Shown piece after piece: positions 35,212 to 44,545 of a DNA stretch of 64,000 nucleotides; position 1 is the first letter of the stretch; every line of letters starts with the position of its first letter. Origin of the DNA: Rhizobium lentis (GTDB taxonomy: Bacteria; Pseudomonadota; Alphaproteobacteria; Rhizobiales; Rhizobiaceae); contig NZ_JACHBD010000006.1 in the NCBI RefSeq assembly GCF_014200175.1, forward strand, positions 62,001 through 126,000, written 5' to 3'. The position numbers and the translations under genes are program-made. Under the pieces are notes generated by a model. That model searched no databases. It was not told the DNA's origin and saw only the letters and a program-made list of their open reading frames with translations.

Positions 35212-36351
35212 ATGCGGTATCTTCGGTCAGGGCCGCGTCGGCTTCACACCCAGGAGATGGGCGGTCCGCGCGCCAAAACGGTGGGTCTGAGGTCGGGGGA
35301 AATCGCCGATCGGAATATTCGCGTCATCCTGGAAGCGATCCGCCGGCATGGGCCGCTGACCCGCACCGAGCTGGGGCGGCATAGCGGGCTGACCGGGCCT
35401 GGCATCACCAATATTCTGCGGCGGCTGGCGGATGAGAAGCTCGTCACGTCGAACCGCCGCAACGGGCTCCGTGGCGGCGCTACGGCGACGGAATTCGCGT
35501 TGCGGCCGGAAGGGGCCTTTTCGGTCGGGGTCAAGCTTCGTGAGCGGCGCGGCGAGATCGTGCTCGTGGATCTGAGCGGCCAGGTGCATGAGCGGGCCTA
35601 TTTCGACGTAGATCCGGCGGACAAGGTCAGGCTGGTGCATGCGGCCGCCCGTGACATGGTCGATCGGCACCCCGCCCTGCCTGTCATCGGGCTCGGCATT
35701 GCCGCCAACGACTGGACGGAGGATAAGAGCGACGCGATCGCCGCGATGTCGACGATCGCGCGTCCCTATGTGGAAAACGAGTGCACGGCGGGCCTTCTTG
35801 CCGAACGCACCATCGGCAGCGCCCTGCCGGAGGGCGGGCTCGCGATGATCATCATCGACGACGACGTGCAGGCGGGCTTCCTCATCCGCGGCGTTCCCTA
35901 TTCCGGCGTGCACGGGCGGGCGGGCAGCATCGGCGAAATGCTGACGGGGCCGGACAATGTTCTGCTCAATACCGTCGTCGGCTTCGGCTCCTTGCGCGCG
36001 CGCATCGGCGACGAGGACTTCGCCCGGCTGCTGAAGGGCGAGGAACTCTCCTGCCCCTTGCTGTCGCAATGGATCCGCGAGGCCGCCGGCCATCTGCTCG
36101 ATCCGATCATCGCCATGGCCGGTTTCTTCGCCCCGAGCACCGTCATGATCGGCGGAGATCTGCCGCAGGGCGTGATCGAGGCGCTGATCCACCAGCTTTC
36201 GATCGAGCGGCGCGATACATCCACACGCCCGATCATCACGCCGTGGATTTCGCCGATGCGGCCGGCAAGCTTCAGCGGCGGCGGTGTCGCGCTCGGTGCG
36301 GCGCTGCTGCCCTTCCTCAACACGCTGCTGCTGCCGCCGGCTTCGGCCTAA
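35212..36351 (+). CDS. ROK family transcriptional regulator
   Basis: Protein of 379 residues. The N-terminal MarR-like winged helix (GPLTRTELGRHSGLTGPGIT, then ILRRLADEKLVTSNRR) is followed by a ROK domain (FSVGVKLRERRGEIVLVDLS; VIGLGIAAND; VHGRAGSIGEML). The ROK domain is diverged: the ATP-binding DxGxT-type motif and the zinc-binding cysteines of sugar kinases are not evident, so it is a regulator, not a kinase. It converges on the Gfo/Idh/MocA gene with a four-base overlap. It is the nearest candidate to control the mannosidase and ABC promoters. Confidence 0.82.
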   Translation: MRYLRSGPRRLHTQEMGGPRAKTVGLRSGEIADRNIRVILEAIRRHGPLTRTELGRHSGLTGPGITNILRRLADEKLVTSNRRNGLRGGATATEFALRPEGAFSVGVKLRERRGEIVLVDLSGQVHERAYFDVDPADKVRLVHAAARDMVDRHPALPVIGLGIAANDWTEDKSDAIAAMSTIARPYVENECTAGLLAERTIGSALPEGGLAMIIIDDDVQAGFLIRGVPYSGVHGRAGSIGEMLTGPDNVLLNTVVGFGSLRARIGDEDFARLLKGEELSCPLLSQWIREAAGHLLDPIIAMAGFFAPSTVMIGGDLPQGVIEALIHQLSIERRDTSTRPIITPWISPMRPASFSGGGVALGAALLPFLNTLLLPPASA

Positions 36352-37394
36352 GTGAGTGCCTCGTCCTTGTGGCTGAGATCGGAAGCGAGCGCCTTGTCGA
36401 GTACCTTCTGGATATTCGCCGCGCGGCGGAAGGATGGTTCCTGGGTCTTCCCCGCCCGCACCGCCTGGACGAAACGCTGGTAGTTGGTCTCGACGGGATC
36501 GAACGGCACGTCGCGCCAGGTCGCCGTGTGCACGTCCTCGCCGAGGCAGGCGCGCAGCGTCGAATTGCCGGTATCGTAGATCATCTCGACCGAGCCGGTT
36601 TCGCCGTAGACCCTAAGCCGCAGTTGGTCCATCTGGCCGGCGGCGGTGCGTGTCGCCTGGATCGTCCCGATCGCGCCATTGGTGAAATCGACATTCATGG
36701 TGAAACTGTCATTGGCATCGAGATCATATTCGCCGATCTTGTGGCCGGGCGCCTTGTCGAAGGTCTTCAGCCGGGCGAAGACATGGGCGACGTCGAGGCC
36801 GGAGCCGTAGGAGGCGAAATCGACAATGTGGATGCCGATATCGCCGAGCGCGCCGTTCGAGCCGTGCTTCTTGCTCAGCCGCCACAGCCATTTGCTCTCG
36901 CTCTTCCAGTCGCCCCAGTGACGGCCGACCAGCCAGCTTTGCAGATGCGACGCTTCGACATGGCGCACCGCGCCGATCTCGCCGGCGAGCACCATCTGCC
37001 GGCCTTTCTGCAGCGCCGGCGAGTTGCGGTAGGTGAAATTGACCATGCCGACCTTGCCCGCCCGCTCGATCGCCTCGGTCATCTCCATGGCTTTCGCCGC
37101 ATCGGTGGCGAGCGGCTTTTCGCAGAAGACATGCTTGCCGGCGGCGATTGCCTGCAGCGTCGTCGGGTGGTGGATGCTGTCGGGCGTGACATTGGCGACC
37201 GCATCGAACTCACCCCAGGCGAGCGCGTCCTGGAGCGAGAGGAAATGATTGGCGATGCCGTGTTCGGTGCAGAAGGCCGCCAGCCGCTCCGGAACGACAT
37301 CGACGCCGCCGACAACGCTGACGCCTTCGATCGCCTTGAAGCGCGCTGCGTGCTGGTTGGCCATGCCGCCGGTGCCGAGAATGAGTAAACGCAT
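36348..37394 (-). CDS. Gfo/Idh/MocA family oxidoreductase
   Basis: NAD(P)-dependent dehydrogenase of 348 residues: Rossmann start LLILGTGGMANQHAARF, EKP motif HVFCEKPLATDAAKAMEMTE, then a substrate domain with GSNGALGDIGIHIVDFASYG (catalytic-type D-x-G-x-H). GGAGGAGACG directly precedes the ATG at 37394; the frame extends upstream through the intergenic region without coding character. It is divergent from the sugar ABC operon and likely oxidises one of the sugars released from the imported glycoside. The exact substrate is unknown. Confidence 0.85.
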   Translation of the reverse strand: MRLLILGTGGMANQHAARFKAIEGVSVVGGVDVVPERLAAFCTEHGIANHFLSLQDALAWGEFDAVANVTPDSIHHPTTLQAIAAGKHVFCEKPLATDAAKAMEMTEAIERAGKVGMVNFTYRNSPALQKGRQMVLAGEIGAVRHVEASHLQSWLVGRHWGDWKSESKWLWRLSKKHGSNGALGDIGIHIVDFASYGSGLDVAHVFARLKTFDKAPGHKIGEYDLDANDSFTMNVDFTNGAIGTIQATRTAAGQMDQLRLRVYGETGSVEMIYDTGNSTLRACLGEDVHTATWRDVPFDPVETNYQRFVQAVRAGKTQEPSFRRAANIQKVLDKALASDLSHKDEALT

Positions 37395-37643
37395 CGTCTC
37401 CTCCACAGAGTTTGGGTTTCCGGCTGCCGCCGGGCAAAAACCGCCGCTTGCGGTCACGGTCATCCGTGATCGCTCGGGCTCTTCCTCGGGAAAATTGCGG
37501 GGTGGATGCGCCGCGCGTCCGGTGGACGCTCCATCACCTTCGATCCGGCGCATGACCTCGCGAAGTCGACTCGATTTTCGCCGGCAGCGCGCTAGCTGCT
37601 GTTGAATGTCGCCAGCATCATCTCGATCCTCCCAAAGCTCTGG
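37395..37643. other. gene-free divergent spacer
   Basis: The upstream region between the oxidoreductase and ABC-transporter genes is 356 bases in all. Apart from the promoter/operator at 37644-37674 no gene, hairpin terminator or recognised repeat was seen. The upstream in-frame extension of the oxidoreductase has no ribosome site and no conserved sequence. Confidence 0.5.
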
Positions 37644-37674
37644 CTTGACATCAAATCAAAGTAACTTAATCTAA
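37644..37674 (+). promoter_or_regulatory. promoter/operator of the sugar ABC operon, shared with the mannosidase gene
   Basis: TTGACA (37645-37650) and TAATCT (37667-37672) are 16 bases apart, with CAAATCAAAGTAACTTAATC overlapping the spacer and the -10 region. The 31-base block differs at only three positions from that upstream of the GH38 gene on the other strand. It lies 77 bases before the binding-protein start. It probably combines a sigma-70 promoter with a repressor site; the regulator is not known. Confidence 0.7.
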
Positions 37675-37750
37675 TTAATGCAGCACGGAAATGAGGAGAG
37701 GTCAACTGACCGCCAAGCTGTAATCGTTCAAAATGGGGAGGAGACCCATC

Positions 37751-39049
37751 ATGAAGAGCGCGACCGTCAGCGCATTGGCGCTGAGCACTGTTTTATTTTC
37801 AGCATCCGCCATTTTTGCCCAGGAACTAGCTAGTAAAGACCGGATCGGTCTTGCCGATGCGGCCAAGACCCTCGTCGTCCGCCTGACCAACGACAGCCCG
37901 AACAATTCCGATCCCGCCATCGCCGAGGGCTATCAGAAACTCTTCGTCGAATTCATCAAGAAGCATCCCGAGTGGAAACTGCAGATGCAGTTCATGTCCT
38001 CCGACATCGGCACCGAGCAGGCCAAGATGTTGGAACAGGCCAAGGCCGGCAATGCGCCGGATTGCGCCGCCGTCGACTCCTTCGTGCTGTCGCAGTTCAT
38101 GGTCAACAAGGTGCTGGCCGATTTCACGCCCTACTTCTCCAAGGAAGAAGTGGACGATCTCTTCCCCTTCATCCGCGCCGGCATCACCGACAAGGACCAG
38201 ACGGTACGCGCCTGGTGGTGGGATACGGACCTTCGCGTGCTCTACCGGAACAAGTCGATCGTTGCAGATGCGCCTGAGACCTGGGACGACCTGAAGAAGG
38301 CCGCCCTTGCCTCCACCAAGGAAGGCATGGAAGGCGTGCTCTTCAATGGCGGGCGCTGGGAAGGCACGACGTTCGACTGGCTTGCCAATTACTGGGCGCT
38401 CGGCGGCAAACTCGTCGACGACAGCGGCAAGCCCGTCTTTGGCGAGGGCGAGAATAAGGAAAAATTCCTGAAGGCGCTGAATTATTTCAAGGATCTCGTC
38501 GATTCCGGCGCGGCTCCCAAACGCGTCAGCACCATCGCCAATTACGACGACATGAACGCTGCCGCGGCAGCCGGCACGACCGCCCTCTTCATCGGCGGCA
38601 ACTGGCAATATGCGCAGCTGAAGACGACGCTGGACGAAGACGAGTTCGCCAACTGGACCTTCTCGCCGATCCCCGGCCCGACGGCCGATCAGCGCTCAAC
38701 GGGCACTGGCGGCTGGACGATCGCGTCCTTCAGCAAGGACAAGGACAAAATCGAGATGTGCGCCAACCTCGCCCGCGAGGTCTATATGGGGCCGGCCAAC
38801 GCACTGCAGCAGCAGCTGCCGACCCGCAAATCGCTCTTCGACAAGTATGAGGTCTTCTCTACCGAAGCCAACAAGACCTTCGCCCAGGCTCTGGTCAACG
38901 GCCAGGCTCGCCCCGGCGTTCCGATCTATCCTGAAATATCCAACCAGATCCAGATCATGATGGGCGACGTGCTTTCGGGCACGAAGAAGCCGGAAGAAGC
39001 TCTGGATGCCGCATTCAGCGCGGCGATGGAGGCTTACAAGCGTCTGTGA
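37751..39049 (+). CDS. sugar ABC transporter substrate-binding protein (CUT1 family)
   Basis: Periplasmic protein of 432 residues in the MalE/UgpB group. The signal peptide ends near SAIFA-Q; landmarks are EFIKKHPEWKLQMQF, WDTDLRVLYRNKSIV, APETWDDLKKAAL, TTALFIGGNWQYAQLK, TGGWTIASFSKDKDK and LPTRKSLF. GGGGAGGAGACCCATC precedes the ATG at 37751. It is the first gene of an operon with two permeases, a ROK protein, an isomerase and the ATPase. Co-regulation with GH38 mannosidase suggests a mannose-containing oligosaccharide as ligand; that is inferred. Confidence 0.9.
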   Translation: MKSATVSALALSTVLFSASAIFAQELASKDRIGLADAAKTLVVRLTNDSPNNSDPAIAEGYQKLFVEFIKKHPEWKLQMQFMSSDIGTEQAKMLEQAKAGNAPDCAAVDSFVLSQFMVNKVLADFTPYFSKEEVDDLFPFIRAGITDKDQTVRAWWWDTDLRVLYRNKSIVADAPETWDDLKKAALASTKEGMEGVLFNGGRWEGTTFDWLANYWALGGKLVDDSGKPVFGEGENKEKFLKALNYFKDLVDSGAAPKRVSTIANYDDMNAAAAAGTTALFIGGNWQYAQLKTTLDEDEFANWTFSPIPGPTADQRSTGTGGWTIASFSKDKDKIEMCANLAREVYMGPANALQQQLPTRKSLFDKYEVFSTEANKTFAQALVNGQARPGVPIYPEISNQIQIMMGDVLSGTKKPEEALDAAFSAAMEAYKRL

Positions 39050-39069
39050 TGCTGCGGTTAAGCTCAGGA

Positions 39070-39222
39070 GAAGGCCCTCATCCGGCTGCCGCCACCTTCT
39101 CCCCGTTGTGACGGGGAGAAGGGACAAGCCGCGATCTCTCCGTTCCCTTCTACCTCTCGCAGGGCACGTCCCCTCTCCCCGCGAGCGGGGAGAGGGTTAG
39201 GGTGAGGGGCAGCCGCGATCTC
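39070..39222. repeat. rhizobial intergenic repeat with two strong hairpins
   Basis: The gap between binding protein and permease holds the well-known rhizobial block beginning CCCTCATCCGGCTGCC. It contains two perfect hairpins: CCTTCTCCCCGT/ACGGGGAGAAGG (39095-39122) and CCCTCTCCCCGC/GCGGGGAGAGGG (39171-39196), followed by TTAGGGTGAGGGGC. It is a dispersed palindromic element. At this place it may stabilise the binding-protein message or attenuate the permease genes. Confidence 0.8.
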
Positions 39223-39293
39223 CAACGCTTAAGACAGCGGCGGCGCCCGCCCGCGGGCGTCGCCGGCTTTGCCAAATCAGGACAGAGAAGCCA

Positions 39294-40223
39294 ATGAGCC
39301 CTATTGCCCTCGAGGCCGACAGCCCGCCTCAAAGCAGAACGTTCATGCGCCGTTTCGCCGGCGCGCCCCTGCCCTGGATCATGCCCGTGATCATCGTCAT
39401 CGGCATATTCTATCTTTACCCCGTCATCGATGTTTTCCGGCTTTCCTTCACGAACGCCACGCTGATCGGCGACAATCAGGACTATACGCTTGGCTCGATC
39501 ACCAATGCGCTGAGCTCGCCGCAGCTGCCCGACATTTTATGGGCGACGCTGATCTTCGTCGGCGGCAGCGTCATCGGCCAGCAGATCCTCGGCCTTGCCG
39601 TCGCCGTCACGGTCATCCGTGGTGAAAAGCGCGGCCTGTTCGGCACGACGATCCTGAGAACGACGGCGCTGGTCGCCTGGGTCGTGCCCGGCATTGCCGG
39701 CGGCATCATCTGGCAGATGCTGTTTTCCGAAGCGCCCTACGGCGCGCTGAACAGCATTCTAAGGCTGATGCACATGCCGACCGTTGCCTGGCTATCCGAT
39801 CCGGCCATCGCTCCATGGTCGACGCTGATCTCCAACATCTGGCGCGGCACCGCCTTTTCCATGGTCGTCATGTATGCGGCGCTGAAGGCGATCGATCCCT
39901 CGCTCTATGAAGCTGCCGAAGTCGACGGTGCCACCGCCTCGCAGCAGTTCTTCTTCGTCACGCTGCCGCAGCTGCGCGCTGCCATCCTCGTCAACATGAT
40001 CCTCATCACCATCCAGACGGTGAACACCTTCGATGCGATCATCACGCTGACGGGCGGCGGTCCCGGGCGCGCGACCGAGGTGATCTCGCTCTACGTCTTC
40101 AACATCGTCTTCCGGAACTACGATCTCTCCGGCGGCAGCGTGCTCTCCGTGCTGATGCTGATCATCAGCCTCGGGCTCGCCTTCATCTACGCCTCGTTCC
40201 TGCCGAAGGAGGAAGAGCAATGA
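39294..40223 (+). CDS. sugar ABC transporter permease (MalF/UgpA-like)
   Basis: Membrane protein of 309 residues with six hydrophobic segments. The first is LPWIMPVIIVIGIFYLYPVI, and the EAA loop reads DPSLYEAAEVDGATASQQFF followed by FVTLPQLRAAI. The gene lies after the repeat and its stop overlaps the next permease start (ATGA). It forms the channel with that protein. Confidence 0.9.
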   Translation: MSPIALEADSPPQSRTFMRRFAGAPLPWIMPVIIVIGIFYLYPVIDVFRLSFTNATLIGDNQDYTLGSITNALSSPQLPDILWATLIFVGGSVIGQQILGLAVAVTVIRGEKRGLFGTTILRTTALVAWVVPGIAGGIIWQMLFSEAPYGALNSILRLMHMPTVAWLSDPAIAPWSTLISNIWRGTAFSMVVMYAALKAIDPSLYEAAEVDGATASQQFFFVTLPQLRAAILVNMILITIQTVNTFDAIITLTGGGPGRATEVISLYVFNIVFRNYDLSGGSVLSVLMLIISLGLAFIYASFLPKEEEQ

Positions 40224-41062
40224 GCCGACGCACCGGAACACCGCTCGGCGATGCCATGAGCTATCTCTTCATGCTGGCGATGTTCATCTTCTTCGCCGGC
40301 CCCCTCACCTATCTCCTGTCGATGGCGATGCGCGACAAGCGCGAGATCTATCGCGGCGCGGCGCGTTATATTCCCAACAATCCGACCATCGACAATTTCA
40401 TCACCGTTCTCAACAACAGCTATTTCCCGATCTATCTCTGGAACGGCCTGAAGCTCGCAGCACTCAGCGGCTTCGGCGTGCTGATCGTGGCGCTGCCCGC
40501 GGCCTACGCCTTTTCCCGCTTCAATTTCCGCGGCAAGGGCCTGTCGATGATGGGGCTGCTGCTTTTCCAGATGATCTCGCCGCTCGTCATCATGGTGCCG
40601 CTCTACCGCTACATGAACCGGCTCGGAATGCTGGACACGCATTTTGCCGTCGTCATGGTCTATATCGCGCTCGGCGTTCCGCTGGCGACCTGGCTGTTGA
40701 AGAGCACGGTCGACGGCATCCCGCGCAGCCTCGACGAGGCGGCGATGATCGACGGCTGCAACCGGTTCTCGGTCTTCTGGCGGATCATCCTGCCGCTGTC
40801 GGCGCCGGGCATCGCCTCGGTCTTCATCATCACCGTCATTGCCGGCTGGTCGCAATTCCTCGTGCCGTTCCTGCTGCTCACCAAAAATGACCTGATGCCG
40901 ATCGGTGTCGGAATCTTTAACTTCCGCGGCATGCAGACCGACTCGTCCATCCAGCTGCTTGCCGCCGCCTGCCTGATCTCGGTCGTTCCGGCGATCGTGG
41001 CCTTCCTGTCGCTGCAGAGGCTGATCCTCGGCGCGATGACCAGCGGCGCGGTGAAGGGATGA
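40220..41062 (+). CDS. sugar ABC transporter permease (MalG/UgpE-like)
   Basis: Membrane protein of 280 residues with six hydrophobic segments, starting LFMLAMFIFFAGPLTYLLSM. The EAA loop reads IPRSLDEAAMIDGCNRFSVF followed by WRIILPLSAPGI, diagnostic for the second CUT1 permease. The ATG overlaps the previous stop by four bases. The next gene, a ROK regulator, follows after 40 bases. Confidence 0.9.
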   Translation: MSRRTGTPLGDAMSYLFMLAMFIFFAGPLTYLLSMAMRDKREIYRGAARYIPNNPTIDNFITVLNNSYFPIYLWNGLKLAALSGFGVLIVALPAAYAFSRFNFRGKGLSMMGLLLFQMISPLVIMVPLYRYMNRLGMLDTHFAVVMVYIALGVPLATWLLKSTVDGIPRSLDEAAMIDGCNRFSVFWRIILPLSAPGIASVFIITVIAGWSQFLVPFLLLTKNDLMPIGVGIFNFRGMQTDSSIQLLAAACLISVVPAIVAFLSLQRLILGAMTSGAVKG

Positions 41063-41102
41063 GGCCGGTTCTGCCCGTGAAGCGCAAGGAAGGATTGAAC
41101 GC

Positions 41103-42341
41103 ATGAACCAGATGCCCGGCACGAGGCTCTCCCCCGATCTGACGGGGGCCAATGTCGAAGATGCCGGCGAGCACAACAGGGCCGTCGTCCTGCGCTGCAT
41201 CCATCGCCAGGCGCCGATCTCGCGCGCCGAAATCGCAAGGCGCACCGGCTTCACCAAACCGGCCATCGCCCGCATCGTCGACCGCCTGCTCGACGAAGGC
41301 CTGATCATGGAAGCCCGCCGGCGGCATGGGCTGCGCGGCCAGCCGGCAATCGAGCTCGAAATCAACCCGGACGCCTCTTACGCCATCGGCATCAATATCG
41401 ACCGCGATCATTTGACGATCCTCGCCGTCGATGCCGTCGGCAATGTGCGTGCCCGCGTGCATCACGAAAAGCGCTTCATCCTGCCTGGCGAATTCATGCA
41501 GCTGACATCGGATGCGATCTCGCATTTCCAGCGCAGCCGGCTGATCGACGATGCGCGCCTTTGCGGCATCGGTCTCGCCGTGCCGGATTGGCTCGGCGAA
41601 ATCTCGCTGCTCGGCAAGCCCGACGCCTATCAGGAATGGACGGAATTCGATGTGCGCTCAGCCCTCGAGAACCTGACGCAGCACCCCGTCTTCATCGAGA
41701 ACGAGGCCAATGCCGCAGCCCTTGCCGAGCTCGATTACGGTCTCGGCGCCGAAAGCAGCAGCTTCTTCTATATCGCCGTCAATGCCTGCCCCGGCGGCGG
41801 CCTGGTGCTCGACGGCAACGGCCATCGCGGCGCCATGGGCCTCAGCGGCGAGATCGGCTGGCTGCCGATCGCCGACGGCCGCGACGGCAAGGGCCAGAAG
41901 GTCCAGCTTCTCGGCGAGATCTTCTCGCTGTTCTTCCTCTATGATTTCCTCGCCAAACACGGCATCGAAGTGAGCGTTCCCCAGGATCTGCTGACGCTCG
42001 ATGCGCATGGAAGACGGCTCGTTTCGCAGTGGCTCAAGGAAATGAGCGCGCATCTGGCGGTCGCCGTCAAACATATCGCCATGATCGTCGATCCCGACGC
42101 CGTGCTCGTCGGCGGCAGGCTGCCGATCCGCATCGTCGATGAATTGCTGCGTTATGTGCACGAGCATCTCGACGCCGAGGACACCAACCTGCCGTCGCTG
42201 CATCGCGCCTCGATCGGCGAGGACGCCTCGGCGATCGGCGCGGCGGCGATGCCGATGGCGGCCGCCCTCATGCTCGCATCGGCGGATGTCGCCCAACGCA
42301 CCCGCTCGCCACTAAAATTCATGGATCGGCTGAACAGTTGA
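41103..42341 (+). CDS. ROK family transcriptional regulator within the transport operon
   Basis: Protein of 412 residues with an N-terminal winged helix (APISRAEIARRTGFTKPAIA; RIVDRLLDEGLIMEAR) and a ROK domain (YAIGINIDRDHLTILAVDAV; VFIENEANAAALAELDYG; HRGAMGLSGEIGWLPI). The ENEANAAA and GLSGEIG stretches are the conserved ROK sugar site. It lies inside the ABC operon, between the permeases and the isomerase, so it is probably made with the transporter. It may be a feedback sensor distinct from the ROK protein at 35.2 kb. Confidence 0.87.
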   Translation: MNQMPGTRLSPDLTGANVEDAGEHNRAVVLRCIHRQAPISRAEIARRTGFTKPAIARIVDRLLDEGLIMEARRRHGLRGQPAIELEINPDASYAIGINIDRDHLTILAVDAVGNVRARVHHEKRFILPGEFMQLTSDAISHFQRSRLIDDARLCGIGLAVPDWLGEISLLGKPDAYQEWTEFDVRSALENLTQHPVFIENEANAAALAELDYGLGAESSSFFYIAVNACPGGGLVLDGNGHRGAMGLSGEIGWLPIADGRDGKGQKVQLLGEIFSLFFLYDFLAKHGIEVSVPQDLLTLDAHGRRLVSQWLKEMSAHLAVAVKHIAMIVDPDAVLVGGRLPIRIVDELLRYVHEHLDAEDTNLPSLHRASIGEDASAIGAAAMPMAAALMLASADVAQRTRSPLKFMDRLNS

Positions 42342-42365
42342 AACGGCCGCAAGGCCCGGGAGGAT

Positions 42366-43223
42366 ATGGTGAAGATCGGCTTCTATACCTCGACATTCAA
42401 TGACCGCCCGCTGGAGGAAGTGGCGGATTTCGCCGCATCGGCCGGTTTCGATGCGATCGAGATCGATGTCGGCGGCCATATCAAGACACCCGACCGGGTG
42501 GCCGACGCCGTCGCGCTGGCGAGAAGCCGCGGCCTCTTCGTCTCCTCTCTCACCTATTTCGGCAACCAGCTCGATGCCGACCGCGACAGGCGCCGGGAGC
42601 TCCGGGCAAGGACGGCGGAGTTCGCCCAGGCGATCGGCGAGACCGGCGTGCCGATCTTCGTGATCTTTCCGGGCCGGGACGACAGCGCCAGCGACGAGGC
42701 CAATTATGACGATTTCGCCGACTTCGCGAACGGTCTGATCGCCGAGACGCAATCCTCCGGCCTCACGTTTGCGATCGAAAACTGGCCGGGACCGAAAGAC
42801 AATTTCATCGGCACCACGCCGAAGGGCTGGCAGGCGCTTTTCGCCAGAATCCCGGATCGCCGCTTCGGGCTGGAATTCGATCCCTCGCACCTCATCCGCA
42901 TCGGCGTCGATCCCTATCACGCGCTGGAGACGGTGAAGGATCGCATTGCCATTCTGCATGCCAAGGATACCGCGATCGATCGCCAGGCGCTGCAGGCGAT
43001 CGGCTATCACGGCAAGGGCTGGTGGCAATACAAGCTGCCGGGGCTCGGCCTTCTCGACTGGCCACGTTTCCTCAGCCAGGCGCGCGCACATGGCTTCGAT
43101 GGCACGCTGTCAATCGAGCATGAAGATGCCGCCTATGGCTGGCCGGGCAAGGATCTCCATGCGCGCAAGGAGGGCGAACGCCTCGGCCTCGATTATCTCA
43201 AAAGCGTCTTGAACGGACTTTGA
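42366..43223 (+). CDS. sugar phosphate isomerase/epimerase (AP-endonuclease-2 fold)
   Basis: TIM-barrel protein of 285 residues: KIGFYTSTFNDRPLEEVADF, metal-site Glu in GLTFAIENWPGP, Asp/His in FGLEFDPSHLIRIGVDPYHA, then RIAILHAKDTAID and the last Glu in GTLSIEHEDAAYGW. It is typical of xylose-isomerase-like sugar epimerases. It lies in the ABC operon and probably converts a sugar imported or released by the mannosidase. The specific reaction is unknown. Confidence 0.83.
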   Translation: MVKIGFYTSTFNDRPLEEVADFAASAGFDAIEIDVGGHIKTPDRVADAVALARSRGLFVSSLTYFGNQLDADRDRRRELRARTAEFAQAIGETGVPIFVIFPGRDDSASDEANYDDFADFANGLIAETQSSGLTFAIENWPGPKDNFIGTTPKGWQALFARIPDRRFGLEFDPSHLIRIGVDPYHALETVKDRIAILHAKDTAIDRQALQAIGYHGKGWWQYKLPGLGLLDWPRFLSQARAHGFDGTLSIEHEDAAYGWPGKDLHARKEGERLGLDYLKSVLNGL

Positions 43224-43245
43224 CGGCGAATTCTGGAGGAGTTTC

Positions 43246-44307
<1,062 letters not shown>

Positions 44308-44342
44308 GCCCGCCGAATGCCCCTCCCCTTCGGCCGGGCGCC

Positions 44343-44371
44343 GCCGGGGGCGCGTTATCAGCGCCCCCGGC
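44343..44371 (+). terminator. hairpin at the end of the sugar ABC operon
   Basis: GCCGGGGGCGC and GCGCCCCCGGC form a perfect 11-base stem with a seven-base loop, 35 bases after the ATPase stop codon. No T run follows, so it is not a textbook rho-independent terminator, but it separates the operon from the replicator and may end or protect its message. Confidence 0.5.
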
Positions 44372-44433
44372 CCAAACTCCCCGGCCTCCCAGATATGATG
44401 CAGCACTGACCAAGTGTTTGAATACGCCGCCAA

Positions 44434-44455
44434 AAGGTTAATATGCGTTAACCTT
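44434..44455. promoter_or_regulatory. palindrome upstream of repA, candidate RepA/RepB operator
   Basis: AAGGTTAA and TTAACCTT with a six-base spacer form a perfect inverted repeat about 90 bases before the repA start, in an AT-rich stretch. repABC operons are repressed by RepA with RepB at operators near the repA promoter, so this is a good candidate. Binding is inferred. Confidence 0.5.
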
Positions 44456-44545
44456 AAATTTCTTGGCCGGTATCGGAGAATCGCGGATAATAACGGTTAG
44501 ACGAGCTTTTGATCCCGAAAATCGTTATCCGAGAGATTGCCGCCG

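Noticed and set aside
37395..37553. N-terminal extension of the Gfo/Idh/MocA protein
   Set aside because: The Rossmann start LLILGTGG follows the ATG at 37394, which has GGAGGAGACG before it; the extension is not conserved-looking.
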